Source of the DNA: Streptomyces sp. SID8374
GTDB taxonomy: Bacteria > Actinomycetota > Actinomycetes > Streptomycetales > Streptomycetaceae
NCBI RefSeq assembly: GCF_009865135.1
Contig: NZ_WWGH01000001.1
Span: 2,418,001 to 2,482,000, forward strand
Direction: 5' to 3'
Length of the DNA: 64,000 bases
Shown here: positions 30,940-39,215 of the stretch, one piece after another
Layout of the letters: each line of letters begins with the position of its first letter
Position numbering within the stretch: position 1 is the first letter of the stretch
Notes under the pieces: generated by a model
Told to the model about the DNA's origin: nothing
The model's database searches: none
The model's input: the letters and a program-made list of their open reading frames with translations, nothing else
Program-made: the position numbers and the translations under genes

Positions 30940-33093
30940 TCAGGCGCCGTCGCCTCCACCGGTGCGGCCGGTGTAGAACGCGACCGTCAAGTCCTTGACC
31001 AGCGCTTTACGTTCGTAGTCGTCGAGGTCGACGATGCCGCGCGAGGTCAGCCGGTTGACGGTGTCGTCGACCGCGTCCACCACCGAAGTCAGCACGCTGT
31101 CCCGGTGCTTGGCGTCGATGGCGGCGATCCGCCGCCGTTGCATCGCCGCCGCGACCTCGGGGGCGTACTCGATCCCGGTCGGCTGCGCCGAGTACACCTC
31201 GACCCCGACCGGCTCGCAGTCCGCCTTCAGCATCCGGGTCAGCGCGTCGCCGACCGCCTCCGCGTTCCGGAGGGTGGGGGCGTCCTCGTGGAAGGCGTCG
31301 GCGGGCAGCTGCGAGAGGACCCGGGCCATGGCCGACTCGACCTGCGCGCTCAGATACGCCTCGTGGTCCTCGATCCCGAGGGCGGCGCGCACGGTGTCCT
31401 GGATCCGCCAGACCACCAGGACGACGACGCGCAGGGCGGTGCCGTTCGCGTCGACGGCGGGGAGCGGCTCGCTGCGCCAGTGCCGCAGGCGTACGTCGAC
31501 GCGGCGGCGCAGCAGCAGGGGCGAGACCCAGACCAGGCCGGTGCGGCGGACGCTGCCCCGGTAGTCGCCGAAGAGCGTCAGCACCCAGGCGTACCCGACG
31601 CGGCCGCGGCCCAGGCCGCCGAGCGCGAGGACGATCACGGTGACCAGGAGGGCGAGGCCGGCCCAGACCCCGGCGCCGATGCCCTCGTACGGGCGGGGGG
31701 CCAAGCCCACGGCGCTCTGTGCGGCGGCGGGCAGAGCGCCCCGCCACCAGAGGAGAGCCAGTACGCCGAGGAGCCCGGCGGCCCCGGTGAGCAGGGCGGC
31801 GTACCCGGGGAGGGCGGGGCCGGGACGCTCGGCGAGGCGCGGATCGGCGAGGGGGGCGGGGCGGGTGGGGGGTGCGACGCGGGGGTGGGGCGAGCGGGGG
31901 CGGGGGGTGCGGTCGGCGGGGGTGGCGGTCTGGCCGGTGCCGGTGGCGGGGCGGGCCACGGTGGTGGGGAGGGCGGCGGGTTCCGGCTGCTCCGGCTCGT
32001 CACGGAAGAGCAGGTGTACGGGGATGGAGGCGGTGGACTCGTTGGCGATGACGGAGTGGCGGCGGGGGTGGGGCGGGGGCTGCGGGGCGGGTACGGAGAA
32101 GGTGGCGGAGGTGGCGCGGGCGCCGGGGGCCAGGTCGAGGACGAGGTCGAGTTGGGTGTCGGGCCCGGGGTCGGGGGCCGGGGTGGGGGCGCCCGTCTTG
32201 TCCCTGTCCGTCTGCGCGTCGGGGGCCGGGGCCGGACGGGGCCCCGCCTCTTCGCCGTACGACGGGAGCGGGGTCCACTCCGCCGAGGGTTCCGTCCTCA
32301 AACGCCGGACGGGCTGGAAAGGCGGCCCGTCGGGCTCGGGGCGGGAAGGGTTCTCGGGGCGCGCAGGGCCCTCCGGGGCCTCCCGTACGTCGGCCCTGAA
32401 CTGATCCAGGTGAAGGCTCCGGCCCGGGTGGTCCAGGCGGATCGGCTTGATGGGGGGCTTGGGGGTGGGGGCGGGGTCGGGTTCCGGGGCAGCGGTCTCG
32501 CCTGCCGCCGGGGCCGGGGCCGAGGCCGCCGGGTACGGGGCCGCCGCCGAGGCCGGGTCCGAGGCTGCCGCCGGGTGCGGGTCCACCGCCGGGTCCGGGG
32601 CCGTCGCCAGGGCCGGGTACGGGCCCGCTGCCTGGTCCGGGCCGACCACCGAGTACGGGTCCGGGCCCGCCGAGTCCGGGCCCGCCGCCGGTTCCGTGGC
32701 CGCCGCCGGGTACGAGCCCACCGCCGAGTCCCGGTACGGGCCCGCCGCCGGGCCCGGATCGCCGAGAGCCTCAGAGCCTTCGGAGCCCTCGGATGCCTCA
32801 GAGGCCTCGGAGGCCCCCGGGGCCCCCGGGGCCCCCAGCAAATCCTCCCCTGCTGGCAGGCCCCCCACCGACGGCGCCTCCCCCCTCCTCTCCTCCCCTG
32901 TCGGGGGCTCGGTCTCCGGCGCCTCCTCCCTGGGCCGGAACAGAGGCGGCGGCGTGGGCAGCGTCGGCTGGTGCAGGGCCACGCCGTCCACCAGGGGCAT
33001 CGGGGTCTCGCCGCCGGGGGTGCGGGTGTCGTGGTCAGTCAGGGGGTGGGGGTTCTGGTCTGGGGTCACCGGTTCCCGGTTCCTTTCCGTCAT
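30940..33093 (-). CDS. SPFH/band-7-domain membrane protein with long low-complexity N-terminus
   Basis: 717 residues. The first ~420 are Pro/Ala/Glu-rich and low complexity, including short quasi-repeats (PDPAVDPHPAAASDPASAAAPYP). Two hydrophobic segments follow (ALLTGAAGLLGVLALLWW; GVWAGLALLVTVIVLALGGL) and then a band-7/SPFH domain (VSPLLLRRRVDVRLRHW; TALRVVVLVVWRIQDTVRAAL; VESAMARVLSQLPADAFHED; GVEVYSAQPTGIEYAPEVAAAMQRR). SPFH proteins form membrane rings or microdomains with proteases and envelope machinery. A copy of the dispersed intergenic repeat lies in frame within the coding region (32288-32320) and encodes PFQPVRRLRTEP. The position matches SCO2834 of S. coelicolor from memory. The protein's own role is unknown. 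Confidence 0.82.
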   Translation of the reverse strand: MTERNREPVTPDQNPHPLTDHDTRTPGGETPMPLVDGVALHQPTLPTPPPLFRPREEAPETEPPTGEERRGEAPSVGGLPAGEDLLGAPGAPGASEASEASEGSEGSEALGDPGPAAGPYRDSAVGSYPAAATEPAAGPDSAGPDPYSVVGPDQAAGPYPALATAPDPAVDPHPAAASDPASAAAPYPAASAPAPAAGETAAPEPDPAPTPKPPIKPIRLDHPGRSLHLDQFRADVREAPEGPARPENPSRPEPDGPPFQPVRRLRTEPSAEWTPLPSYGEEAGPRPAPAPDAQTDRDKTGAPTPAPDPGPDTQLDLVLDLAPGARATSATFSVPAPQPPPHPRRHSVIANESTASIPVHLLFRDEPEQPEPAALPTTVARPATGTGQTATPADRTPRPRSPHPRVAPPTRPAPLADPRLAERPGPALPGYAALLTGAAGLLGVLALLWWRGALPAAAQSAVGLAPRPYEGIGAGVWAGLALLVTVIVLALGGLGRGRVGYAWVLTLFGDYRGSVRRTGLVWVSPLLLRRRVDVRLRHWRSEPLPAVDANGTALRVVVLVVWRIQDTVRAALGIEDHEAYLSAQVESAMARVLSQLPADAFHEDAPTLRNAEAVGDALTRMLKADCEPVGVEVYSAQPTGIEYAPEVAAAMQRRRIAAIDAKHRDSVLTSVVDAVDDTVNRLTSRGIVDLDDYERKALVKDLTVAFYTGRTGGGDGA
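32288..32320 (-). repeat. Dispersed repeat copy inside the SPFH-protein gene
   Basis: TTCCGTCCTCAAACGCCGGA... on the plus strand, the same element as at 10609 and 10680. It is in frame and translated as FQPVRRLRTEP in the low-complexity part of the protein. Confidence 0.85.
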
Positions 33094-33166
33094 CCGTCGG
33101 GTCCGTCGGGTCCGTCGAGTCCGTCGGTTCCATCGCGTCCATCGGGTCCGTCAGGTCTTCACGCCC

Positions 33167-34459
33167 TCAGGCGAAGAGCCGGCGCCAGGTCTCCGGCCCC
33201 GGGTATCCGTCGGCCGCGCCGCCGCGCCAGCCCTGGGCGCGCTGGAACGCCTCGACGTTGCGGCGGTCCGCCTCGGTCCAGCGCGGGTCGGGGCCCGACA
33301 CGTAGTGCTTGCCGTATCCCTTCTTCACCAACTGTCTGCCGAGCCGGTCGACATGGCTGTTGGACTGACCCGGCTGGAAATAGCCGCGCCCGGGGAAGGC
33401 CACCGAGGTGTTCGGGCTGCCGCCCGTGACCGCGGCCGGGATGTCACGGCCCGCTCCCGTGGTCAGCAGGCGCCAGGTGTCCGGGCCGGGCAGGCCGTCC
33501 GCCTCCTTGCCCTTCCACCCCTGGGCCTGCTGGAACGCCTGCGTGGCCCGCCGGTCGGCCTCGCCCCAGACGGGGCCCGGCCCGACCGCGTAGAACCGTT
33601 TTCCGCCACGCGCGACCAGCATCTCGCCGAGCCGGGTGACATGGGCGTTGTTCGCGCCGGGCCCGAACTGGCCGGCGCCGGGGAAGGCCGTGCTGGAGCC
33701 CGAGCCGGGCGAGCCGCCGCTGACGCCCTTGTAGCGGTAGGCGACGTAGCGGTCGGAGTTGCTCCAGTACGCCATGGGCGTCGACTGCTTCCGCGTCTGC
33801 GGGCGCGCCTGCTCGTAGGCGATGTAGTGGGTGCGCGTGTAGTCGGTCCAGCCGCCGAAGATGGTGACGTGGGAGCCCTTGGAGGGGTCGGCGGGGTTGT
33901 GGAAGAGGAGCATGTCGCCGGGCTGGAGGTCGGCGCGGGCGATCCGGGTCCCGTAGCTCGCCAGGCTGCCGGTCCATTCGTTGGTGCCGAGGTTCCAGGC
34001 CATCGACACATAGCCGGAGCAGTCCTGGCGGTACCCGTCCGACCAGTATTTCTCCATGCTGTACGGGACCTTCGCGTCGACCCACTTCTTGGCCCGGTTG
34101 ATGATCTCGGCCCGGGTGGTCTTGCGCAGGACCGCGCTGTCGGAGGGCGGCCCGGAGGCGCCGGACCCCTTCAGCGGGCCCTTCTCGCCCTGCGGGGTGT
34201 CCGGCAGGGGCTCGGGGTCCTGGTCGGCGCGGGGAACACCGGCGCTGTGGCCGGCGGCGGCCGCGGCTCCGGCGGCCCCGCAGGAGAGGACCACCCCGGC
34301 GGCGGTGGCCAGGACCAGGGCCCGGCGGGCACCGTGCGCGGCGGGGTGGCCGCCGTACCGCACCGGGACCGCCCGCGCGGCGGTCCGCCGCTGCACGGCG
34401 CACCCCGCACAGGTGCAGTCGATGGCGGGCTCGTACTCCTCGAAGACCGGCACAGTCAT
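33167..34459 (-). CDS. Exported cell-wall hydrolase with two peptidoglycan-binding repeats
   Basis: 430 residues from the ATG at 34459 (GAGGGGAATCGC upstream). The N-terminus has a Cys-containing stretch (CTCAGCAVQRR) before a hydrophobic export/anchor segment (ALVLATAAGVVLSCGAAGAAAAAG). A cysteine-peptidase/amidase-like domain follows (about 105-245; catalytic Cys in RQDCSGYVSMAWNLG, His in GSHVTIFGGW). Then come two tandem ~75-residue Streptomyces-type peptidoglycan-binding modules with AFPG..FGPG/FQPG, HVTRLG/HVDRLG, EADRR..AFQ.AQGW and PGP.TWR.L. The position, just before cslA, matches SCO2835. Likely role: binding and trimming peptidoglycan where the wall is remodelled. Confidence 0.85.
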   Translation of the reverse strand: MTVPVFEEYEPAIDCTCAGCAVQRRTAARAVPVRYGGHPAAHGARRALVLATAAGVVLSCGAAGAAAAAGHSAGVPRADQDPEPLPDTPQGEKGPLKGSGASGPPSDSAVLRKTTRAEIINRAKKWVDAKVPYSMEKYWSDGYRQDCSGYVSMAWNLGTNEWTGSLASYGTRIARADLQPGDMLLFHNPADPSKGSHVTIFGGWTDYTRTHYIAYEQARPQTRKQSTPMAYWSNSDRYVAYRYKGVSGGSPGSGSSTAFPGAGQFGPGANNAHVTRLGEMLVARGGKRFYAVGPGPVWGEADRRATQAFQQAQGWKGKEADGLPGPDTWRLLTTGAGRDIPAAVTGGSPNTSVAFPGRGYFQPGQSNSHVDRLGRQLVKKGYGKHYVSGPDPRWTEADRRNVEAFQRAQGWRGGAADGYPGPETWRRLFA

Positions 34460-34651
34460 GCGATTCCCCTCCGCACTCGTCACTCGTCAAGATCTTTGGG
34501 CGCAGCTGCGACGGGCGTCAGTGTCTCAACTCTCCCGACATAAGGCATTTTGACGGACCAATGGGAAAAAACGACCATCTGACAGGGCGTGGCGGCGGGT
34601 AAATGGTCCGGAGCACTCGCTGGAGTCGGGTAGAGTTCTCCAGGTCAGCAG

Positions 34652-34725
34652 GCGCCGTTAGCTCAGTTGGTTAGAGCAGCTGACTCTTAATCAGCGGGTC
34701 CGGGGTTCGAGTCCCTGACGGCGCA
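34652..34725 (+). tRNA. tRNA-Lys (anticodon CUU), copy 3
   Basis: Identical over 74 nt to the copies at 17980 and 29907, with the same GTCAGCAG leader. TAGAGT at about 34631 could be the -10 element. Confidence 0.97.
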
Positions 34726-34731
34726 CGCACC

Positions 34732-34768
34732 ATCGAGGCCCCCTCACCGAGTGTGAGGGGGCCTTGAT
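34732..34768 (+). terminator. Terminator after tRNA-Lys copy 3
   Basis: AGGCCCCCTCAC and GTGAGGGGGCCT form a perfect 12-bp stem with a 5-base loop; flanking ATC/GAT extends it. Confidence 0.88.
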
Positions 34769-35248
34769 CATTCCCTGCTTGATGACCGGCGACACCGGCA
34801 CGGCGTCAACACACAGCGACAGCAGAAGCGCGGAGCGTCACGGATCAACAGTGGGGCGGCTACCGGGCGCTCGTCACCACTTCGTCACGCCCCTGCCACA
34901 AGGGCTTCCCAAATCGTACGCATGGCTGACAAAGGGGCTTGTTCCGACCTTGCGAAGCCTTGTGCGGTCGGACAATCTATCTGGAAGCATTCAGCTCCAA
35001 GGGAGCCGCTCATCCGTACAGTTGGATGAGCAGAGCGTGATGTTCCGTTTGTGCGCCGCAGGGCGAGGTCGGGGCGGGGGTCCCGTCCGCCGACGGATGC
35101 CGAGGGGCATCGCGTGAACGGAATGCGCCTCTCCCTGTCCGCGCGGACCACGGTCCGTGCGGCGGGCATGCGCGGTGAGGGACGGGGAACCGCCGGGCAC
35201 CGAGTGACCGACCAATCACGCACCAGCGTGCGTGCGGGGGGATGACCC
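34769..35248 (+). promoter_or_regulatory. 480-bp upstream region of cslA with two hairpins
   Basis: No convincing gene. It is less GC-rich than its surroundings in the middle. Two inverted repeats stand out: TCCGACC/GGTCGGA (34943-34949 and 34966-34972) and GCTCATCC/GGATGAGC (35008-35015 and 35024-35031, 8-base loop). The cslA ribosome site is GGGGGG at about 35236. The length and hairpins suggest a promoter plus structured leader for the cslA-glxA operon. Confidence 0.5.
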
Positions 35249-37168
35249 ATGACGTCGACGCCGCCAGGCGACCGGCAGGAGAACGACGCTTCCCGGACCA
35301 CGCAGCTTCGGATACCCCCGCAGCTCCGGGCCGACGCACCGCGCCGGCAGGCCGGGAAGGAGCTGCCGCGCTACGACTACGAGCACTACAGTCGGCTGGC
35401 CGGTCCGCTGACGCAGCCGCCCGCGGGCGAACCGTACAAGGTGCGCTACCGCTCGCTGATATCCCAGGAGCCGCACCGCGTGCGCGCGGCGCTCCTGCTC
35501 GGTGCGGCTCCGCTCGTCTCGCTCGGCCTCTTCGTCTGGCTGGTCCAGCCCGGCCACTGGACGGACCGCGATCCGAACCTCGACGACGACCTGCTGCTGG
35601 TCCTCGACATCGTCATGCTGGTCTCGATCGGCCTGATCGAACTGTTCCGTACGCTGAACGTCCTCTCCAACGCGCATGCCACCCTCGTCGCCCGGGACCC
35701 GGTCCCGGTGGTGCCGGAGTCCGGCACCAAGGTCGCCTTCCTCACCTCCTTCGTCCCCGGCAAGGAACCGCTGGCCATGGTGACGAAGACCCTGGAGGCG
35801 GCCGTCCGCATCCGCCACCGCGGCCTGATGCACGTCTGGCTGCTGGACGAGGGCGACGACCCGGCGGTCAAGGAGGTCTGCGCCCGGCTCGGCGTCCACC
35901 ACTTCTCCCGCAAGGGCGTGGCCCGCTGGAACCAGGCCAAGGGCCCGCACCGGGCGAAGACCAAGCACGGCAACTACAACGCCTGGCTGGACGCGCACGG
36001 CGGCGACTACGACTTCTTCGCCTCGGTCGACACCGACCACGTCCCGCTGCCGAACTATCTGGAGCGGATGCTCGGCTACTTCCGCGACCCGGACATCGGC
36101 TTCGTGATCGGCCCGCAGGTCTACGGCAACTACGACACGTTCGTCACCAAGGCCGCCGAGTCCCAGCAGTTCCTCTTCCACGCCTTGATCCAGCGCGCGG
36201 GCAACCGCTACGGCGCCCCCATGTTCGTCGGCACGAGCAACGCCGTACGCATCTCGGCGCTCAAGCAGATCGGCGGCCTGTACGACTCGATCACCGAGGA
36301 CATGGCCACCGGCTTCGAGATCCACCGCCACCGCAACCCGGTGACCGGCAACAAGTGGCGCTCGGTCTACACCCCGGACGTGCTGGCCGTCGGCGAGGGG
36401 CCGACCGCGTGGACGGACTTCTTCACGCAGCAGCTGCGCTGGTCCCGGGGGACGTACGAGACGATCCTCAAGCAGTATTGGCGCGGCTTCGGCACCATGC
36501 CCGCGGGCAAGCTCTTCAACTACACGATGATGATCATCTTCTATCCGATGTCGGCCATGAACTGGATCCTCGCGGCCCTCAGCTGCGCCCTGTTCCTCGG
36601 CATGGGCGCCTCCGGCGTCCAGATCGACCCGGCGGTCTGGATGATGCTGTACGGGAACGCCTCCGCGCTCCAGATCGGCCTCTACATCTGGAACCGGCGC
36701 CACAACGTCTCGCCGCACGAGCCCGAGGGCTCCGGCGGACTGGCCGGGATGCTGATGTCGGCGCTCTCCGCGCCGATCTACGCGCGCTCGCTGATGGACG
36801 CGGCGCTGCGCCGCAAGAGCTCGTTCGTGGTGACGCCCAAGGGGGACTCCTCCAGCCCGGACACCCTCTTCGGCACCTTCCGTATCCACCTGTTCTTCGT
36901 CTTCGTCTTCGGCGCCTCGATGGTCTCGTCGTTCTTCTTCGGCAACAGCCATCCGGCCATGCTGACGTGGGCCTCGCTCGCCCTGCTGATCACGCTCGCG
37001 CCGATCGTCGGCTGGCACCACACGATCCGCTCGGAGAAGAAGAAGGGCCGGGGCCGGCGCCGGGCGGGCCCGTCCGGGCCGCGGCCGCCGGCCGGACCGC
37101 CGCAGGGTCCGGGAGAACCCAGCTCCGAACAGACCATGAAGATCGCCCTGAGGGGACACCAGTCATGA
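35249..37168 (+). CDS. cslA: Cellulose-synthase-like glycosyltransferase (hyphal-tip beta-glucan synthase)
   Basis: 639 residues, ATG at 35249. GT2 processive glycosyltransferase: two N-terminal membrane helices (RAALLLGAAPLVSLGLFVWLV; LLVLDIVMLVSIGLIELF), then the catalytic domain with D residues in LLDEGDDP, VDTDHVPLP and SITEDMATGFEIH and the processivity motif QQLRW. At least three further helices follow. The tail is basic, then Pro/Gly-rich. In Streptomyces, CslA makes a cellulose-like glucan at hyphal tips, needed for normal tip growth and morphology. The stop overlaps the glxA start by 4 bp, so the two are co-translated. No PilZ domain was recognised. Confidence 0.95.
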   Translation: MTSTPPGDRQENDASRTTQLRIPPQLRADAPRRQAGKELPRYDYEHYSRLAGPLTQPPAGEPYKVRYRSLISQEPHRVRAALLLGAAPLVSLGLFVWLVQPGHWTDRDPNLDDDLLLVLDIVMLVSIGLIELFRTLNVLSNAHATLVARDPVPVVPESGTKVAFLTSFVPGKEPLAMVTKTLEAAVRIRHRGLMHVWLLDEGDDPAVKEVCARLGVHHFSRKGVARWNQAKGPHRAKTKHGNYNAWLDAHGGDYDFFASVDTDHVPLPNYLERMLGYFRDPDIGFVIGPQVYGNYDTFVTKAAESQQFLFHALIQRAGNRYGAPMFVGTSNAVRISALKQIGGLYDSITEDMATGFEIHRHRNPVTGNKWRSVYTPDVLAVGEGPTAWTDFFTQQLRWSRGTYETILKQYWRGFGTMPAGKLFNYTMMIIFYPMSAMNWILAALSCALFLGMGASGVQIDPAVWMMLYGNASALQIGLYIWNRRHNVSPHEPEGSGGLAGMLMSALSAPIYARSLMDAALRRKSSFVVTPKGDSSSPDTLFGTFRIHLFFVFVFGASMVSSFFFGNSHPAMLTWASLALLITLAPIVGWHHTIRSEKKKGRGRRRAGPSGPRPPAGPPQGPGEPSSEQTMKIALRGHQS

Positions 37169-39165
37169 CACGCCAATCGGGCCGGGGTGCCCGCCGTTCC
37201 GCCGGACCGGTCTCCCGCCGCTCGGGCGCCCGGGCCCGCCGCTCCGGTCTGCGGACGCGCCGGTTCGCGATCGGCACGGTCGCCGTGGTCGCCCTCGCGG
37301 GGGCGAACGGGCCGTGGCTCTACCGCTTCACCACCGAGCGCTACCACCACTACACGATCAACACGCAGTCCTACAAAGAGGCCAACGGCCACTGGGACTT
37401 CCTGGACATCCCCGCCGAGTTCCGCGTCAACGCCGTGCACGCGGCCCTGCTGCGCACCGGCAAGGTGCTGCTCGTCGCCGGTTCCGGCAACAACGAGAAG
37501 AACTTCGACGCGAAGAGCTTCCGGTCGATCCTGTGGGACCCGAAGACCAACGCCTTCAAGGACATCCACACCCCCAAGGACCTGTTCTGCGCCGGCCACA
37601 CCCAGCTGCCCGGCGGCAACCTCCTCATAGCCGGCGGCACCAAGCGGTACGAGAAGCTCGGCGGCGATGTCACCAAGGCCGGCGGCCTGATGATCGTCCG
37701 CAACGAGAACCCCCGCAAGCCGATCACGCTGCCCGCCGGCACCCGGTTCACCGGCAAGGAGAGCGGCAAGACCTTCATCTCCCAGGACCCGCTGCTGGTG
37801 GAGAAGGCCACCAAGGTCTTCGACAAGAAGACCGGTGAGTACCAGCGCAACGAGGCGGGCGTCGGCCGCATCTACGTGGAGGCCGAGAAGTCCGGGCGGA
37901 AGTACGAGACCGGCACCGAGGACAACTACCGGATCTCGGGCCTGTCCACCGAGGACACCCGCAACGTCTACGGGATCGCGCAGAAGCTGGCACTGGACAA
38001 GAAGGACTTCCAGGGCATCAACGACGCCTACGAGTTCGACCCGGTGGCGGAGAAGTACATCCCCGTCGACCCGATGGACAAGGCCCGCTGGTACCCCACG
38101 CTCACCACGCTGAAGGACGGCAAGGTCATCGCCGTCTCCGGCCTGGACGACATCGGCCAGATCGACGTGGGCAAGGCCGAGATCTACGACCCGAAGAAGA
38201 AGTCGTGGGCGCCCAGCGGCATCGTCCGGAAGTTCGCCACCTACCCGGCGCTCTTCCTCCTCAACGACGGCAAGCTGTTCTACTCCGGCTCCAACTCCGG
38301 CTACGGCCTCCAGAGCGAGGGCCGCACCCCCGGCATCTGGGACCTGAAGACGAACGACTTCCAGGAGGTCCCCGGTCTCGTCGACGCGGACCAGATGGAG
38401 ACCTCGGCGACCGTACGGCTGCCCCCGGCCCAGGACGAGCGGTTCATGGTGATCGGCGGCGGCGGGGTCGGCGAGTCGGACAAGTCCACCCCGAAGTCCC
38501 GGCTGGTCGACCTCCAGCAGAAGAACCCGAAGTTCACCGAGGGCGCCTCGCTGGACAAGGGCACCCGCTACCCCAGCGCCTCCCTGCTCCCCGACGACTC
38601 GCTGCTCGTGGCCGGTGGCGCGGGCGACTACCGGGGCCGGGGCGGCTCCGATGTGCTGGAGGCCCGGCTGTACGACGCGAAGAGCGACACGTACAAGCGG
38701 GTCGCCGACCCGGCGGTGGGCCGCAACTACCACTCGGGCTCCGTGCTGCTGCCGGACGGCCGGGTCATGATCTTCGGCTCCGACCCGCTCTACATGGACA
38801 AGATCAACACCCGGCCCGGCACCTTCGAGCAGCGCATCGAGATCTACACCCCGCCCTACCTCTACCGGGGCTCCCGGCCGGAGCTGACGGCCGGGCCCAA
38901 GAGCATCAAGCGCGGCGGGACCGGCATGTTCACCACCCAGCACGCCTCGAAGATCACCTCGGCGAAGCTGATGCGGCCCTCGGCGGTCACCCATGTCACC
39001 GACACCGACCAGCGGTCCATCGCGCTGGAGCTGGAGAAGTCGGCGGACGGGATCACGGTCACCGTGCCGAAGAACCGGGCGCTGGTGCCGTCGGGCTGGT
39101 ACATGCTGTTCGTCACCGACGCGAAGGGCACCCCGTCCGAGGGGACGTGGGTGGAGGTGCCGTAG
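37165..39165 (+). CDS. glxA: Mono-copper radical oxidase (galactose-oxidase-like), GlxA
   Basis: 666 residues, ATG at 37165 overlapping cslA. The Arg-rich N-terminus plus one hydrophobic segment (FAIGTVAVVALAGANGPWLY) anchors or exports it. The rest is a kelch beta-propeller with C-terminal Ig-like (DUF1929) domain. Family copper/radical residues can be placed: Cys in KDLFCAGHTQLPGG, Tyr in RWYPTLTTL (the Cys-Tyr cofactor), Tyr-His in NYHSGSVLLPDG and His in VTHVTDTDQR. In S. lividans GlxA acts on the glucan made by CslA and is required for its deposition and for pellet morphology. Copper delivery needs separate chaperones not found in this window. Confidence 0.95.
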   Translation: MTRQSGRGARRSAGPVSRRSGARARRSGLRTRRFAIGTVAVVALAGANGPWLYRFTTERYHHYTINTQSYKEANGHWDFLDIPAEFRVNAVHAALLRTGKVLLVAGSGNNEKNFDAKSFRSILWDPKTNAFKDIHTPKDLFCAGHTQLPGGNLLIAGGTKRYEKLGGDVTKAGGLMIVRNENPRKPITLPAGTRFTGKESGKTFISQDPLLVEKATKVFDKKTGEYQRNEAGVGRIYVEAEKSGRKYETGTEDNYRISGLSTEDTRNVYGIAQKLALDKKDFQGINDAYEFDPVAEKYIPVDPMDKARWYPTLTTLKDGKVIAVSGLDDIGQIDVGKAEIYDPKKKSWAPSGIVRKFATYPALFLLNDGKLFYSGSNSGYGLQSEGRTPGIWDLKTNDFQEVPGLVDADQMETSATVRLPPAQDERFMVIGGGGVGESDKSTPKSRLVDLQQKNPKFTEGASLDKGTRYPSASLLPDDSLLVAGGAGDYRGRGGSDVLEARLYDAKSDTYKRVADPAVGRNYHSGSVLLPDGRVMIFGSDPLYMDKINTRPGTFEQRIEIYTPPYLYRGSRPELTAGPKSIKRGGTGMFTTQHASKITSAKLMRPSAVTHVTDTDQRSIALELEKSADGITVTVPKNRALVPSGWYMLFVTDAKGTPSEGTWVEVP

Positions 39166-39186
39166 GCGTACGTACGTGAGAGCGGC

Positions 39187-39210
39187 GGGCCGCCTCCCCC
39201 GAGGCGGCCC
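39187..39210. terminator. Bidirectional terminator between glxA and cslZ
   Basis: GGGCCGCCTC and GAGGCGGCCC form a perfect 10-bp stem with a 4-base loop, between convergent genes ending at 39165 and 39216. Confidence 0.88.
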
Positions 39211-39215
39211 GCTCG

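Noticed and set aside
34764..35245. Small open frames in the cslA upstream region
   Set aside because: Arg-rich or low-information peptides without ribosome sites; the region is treated as regulatory.
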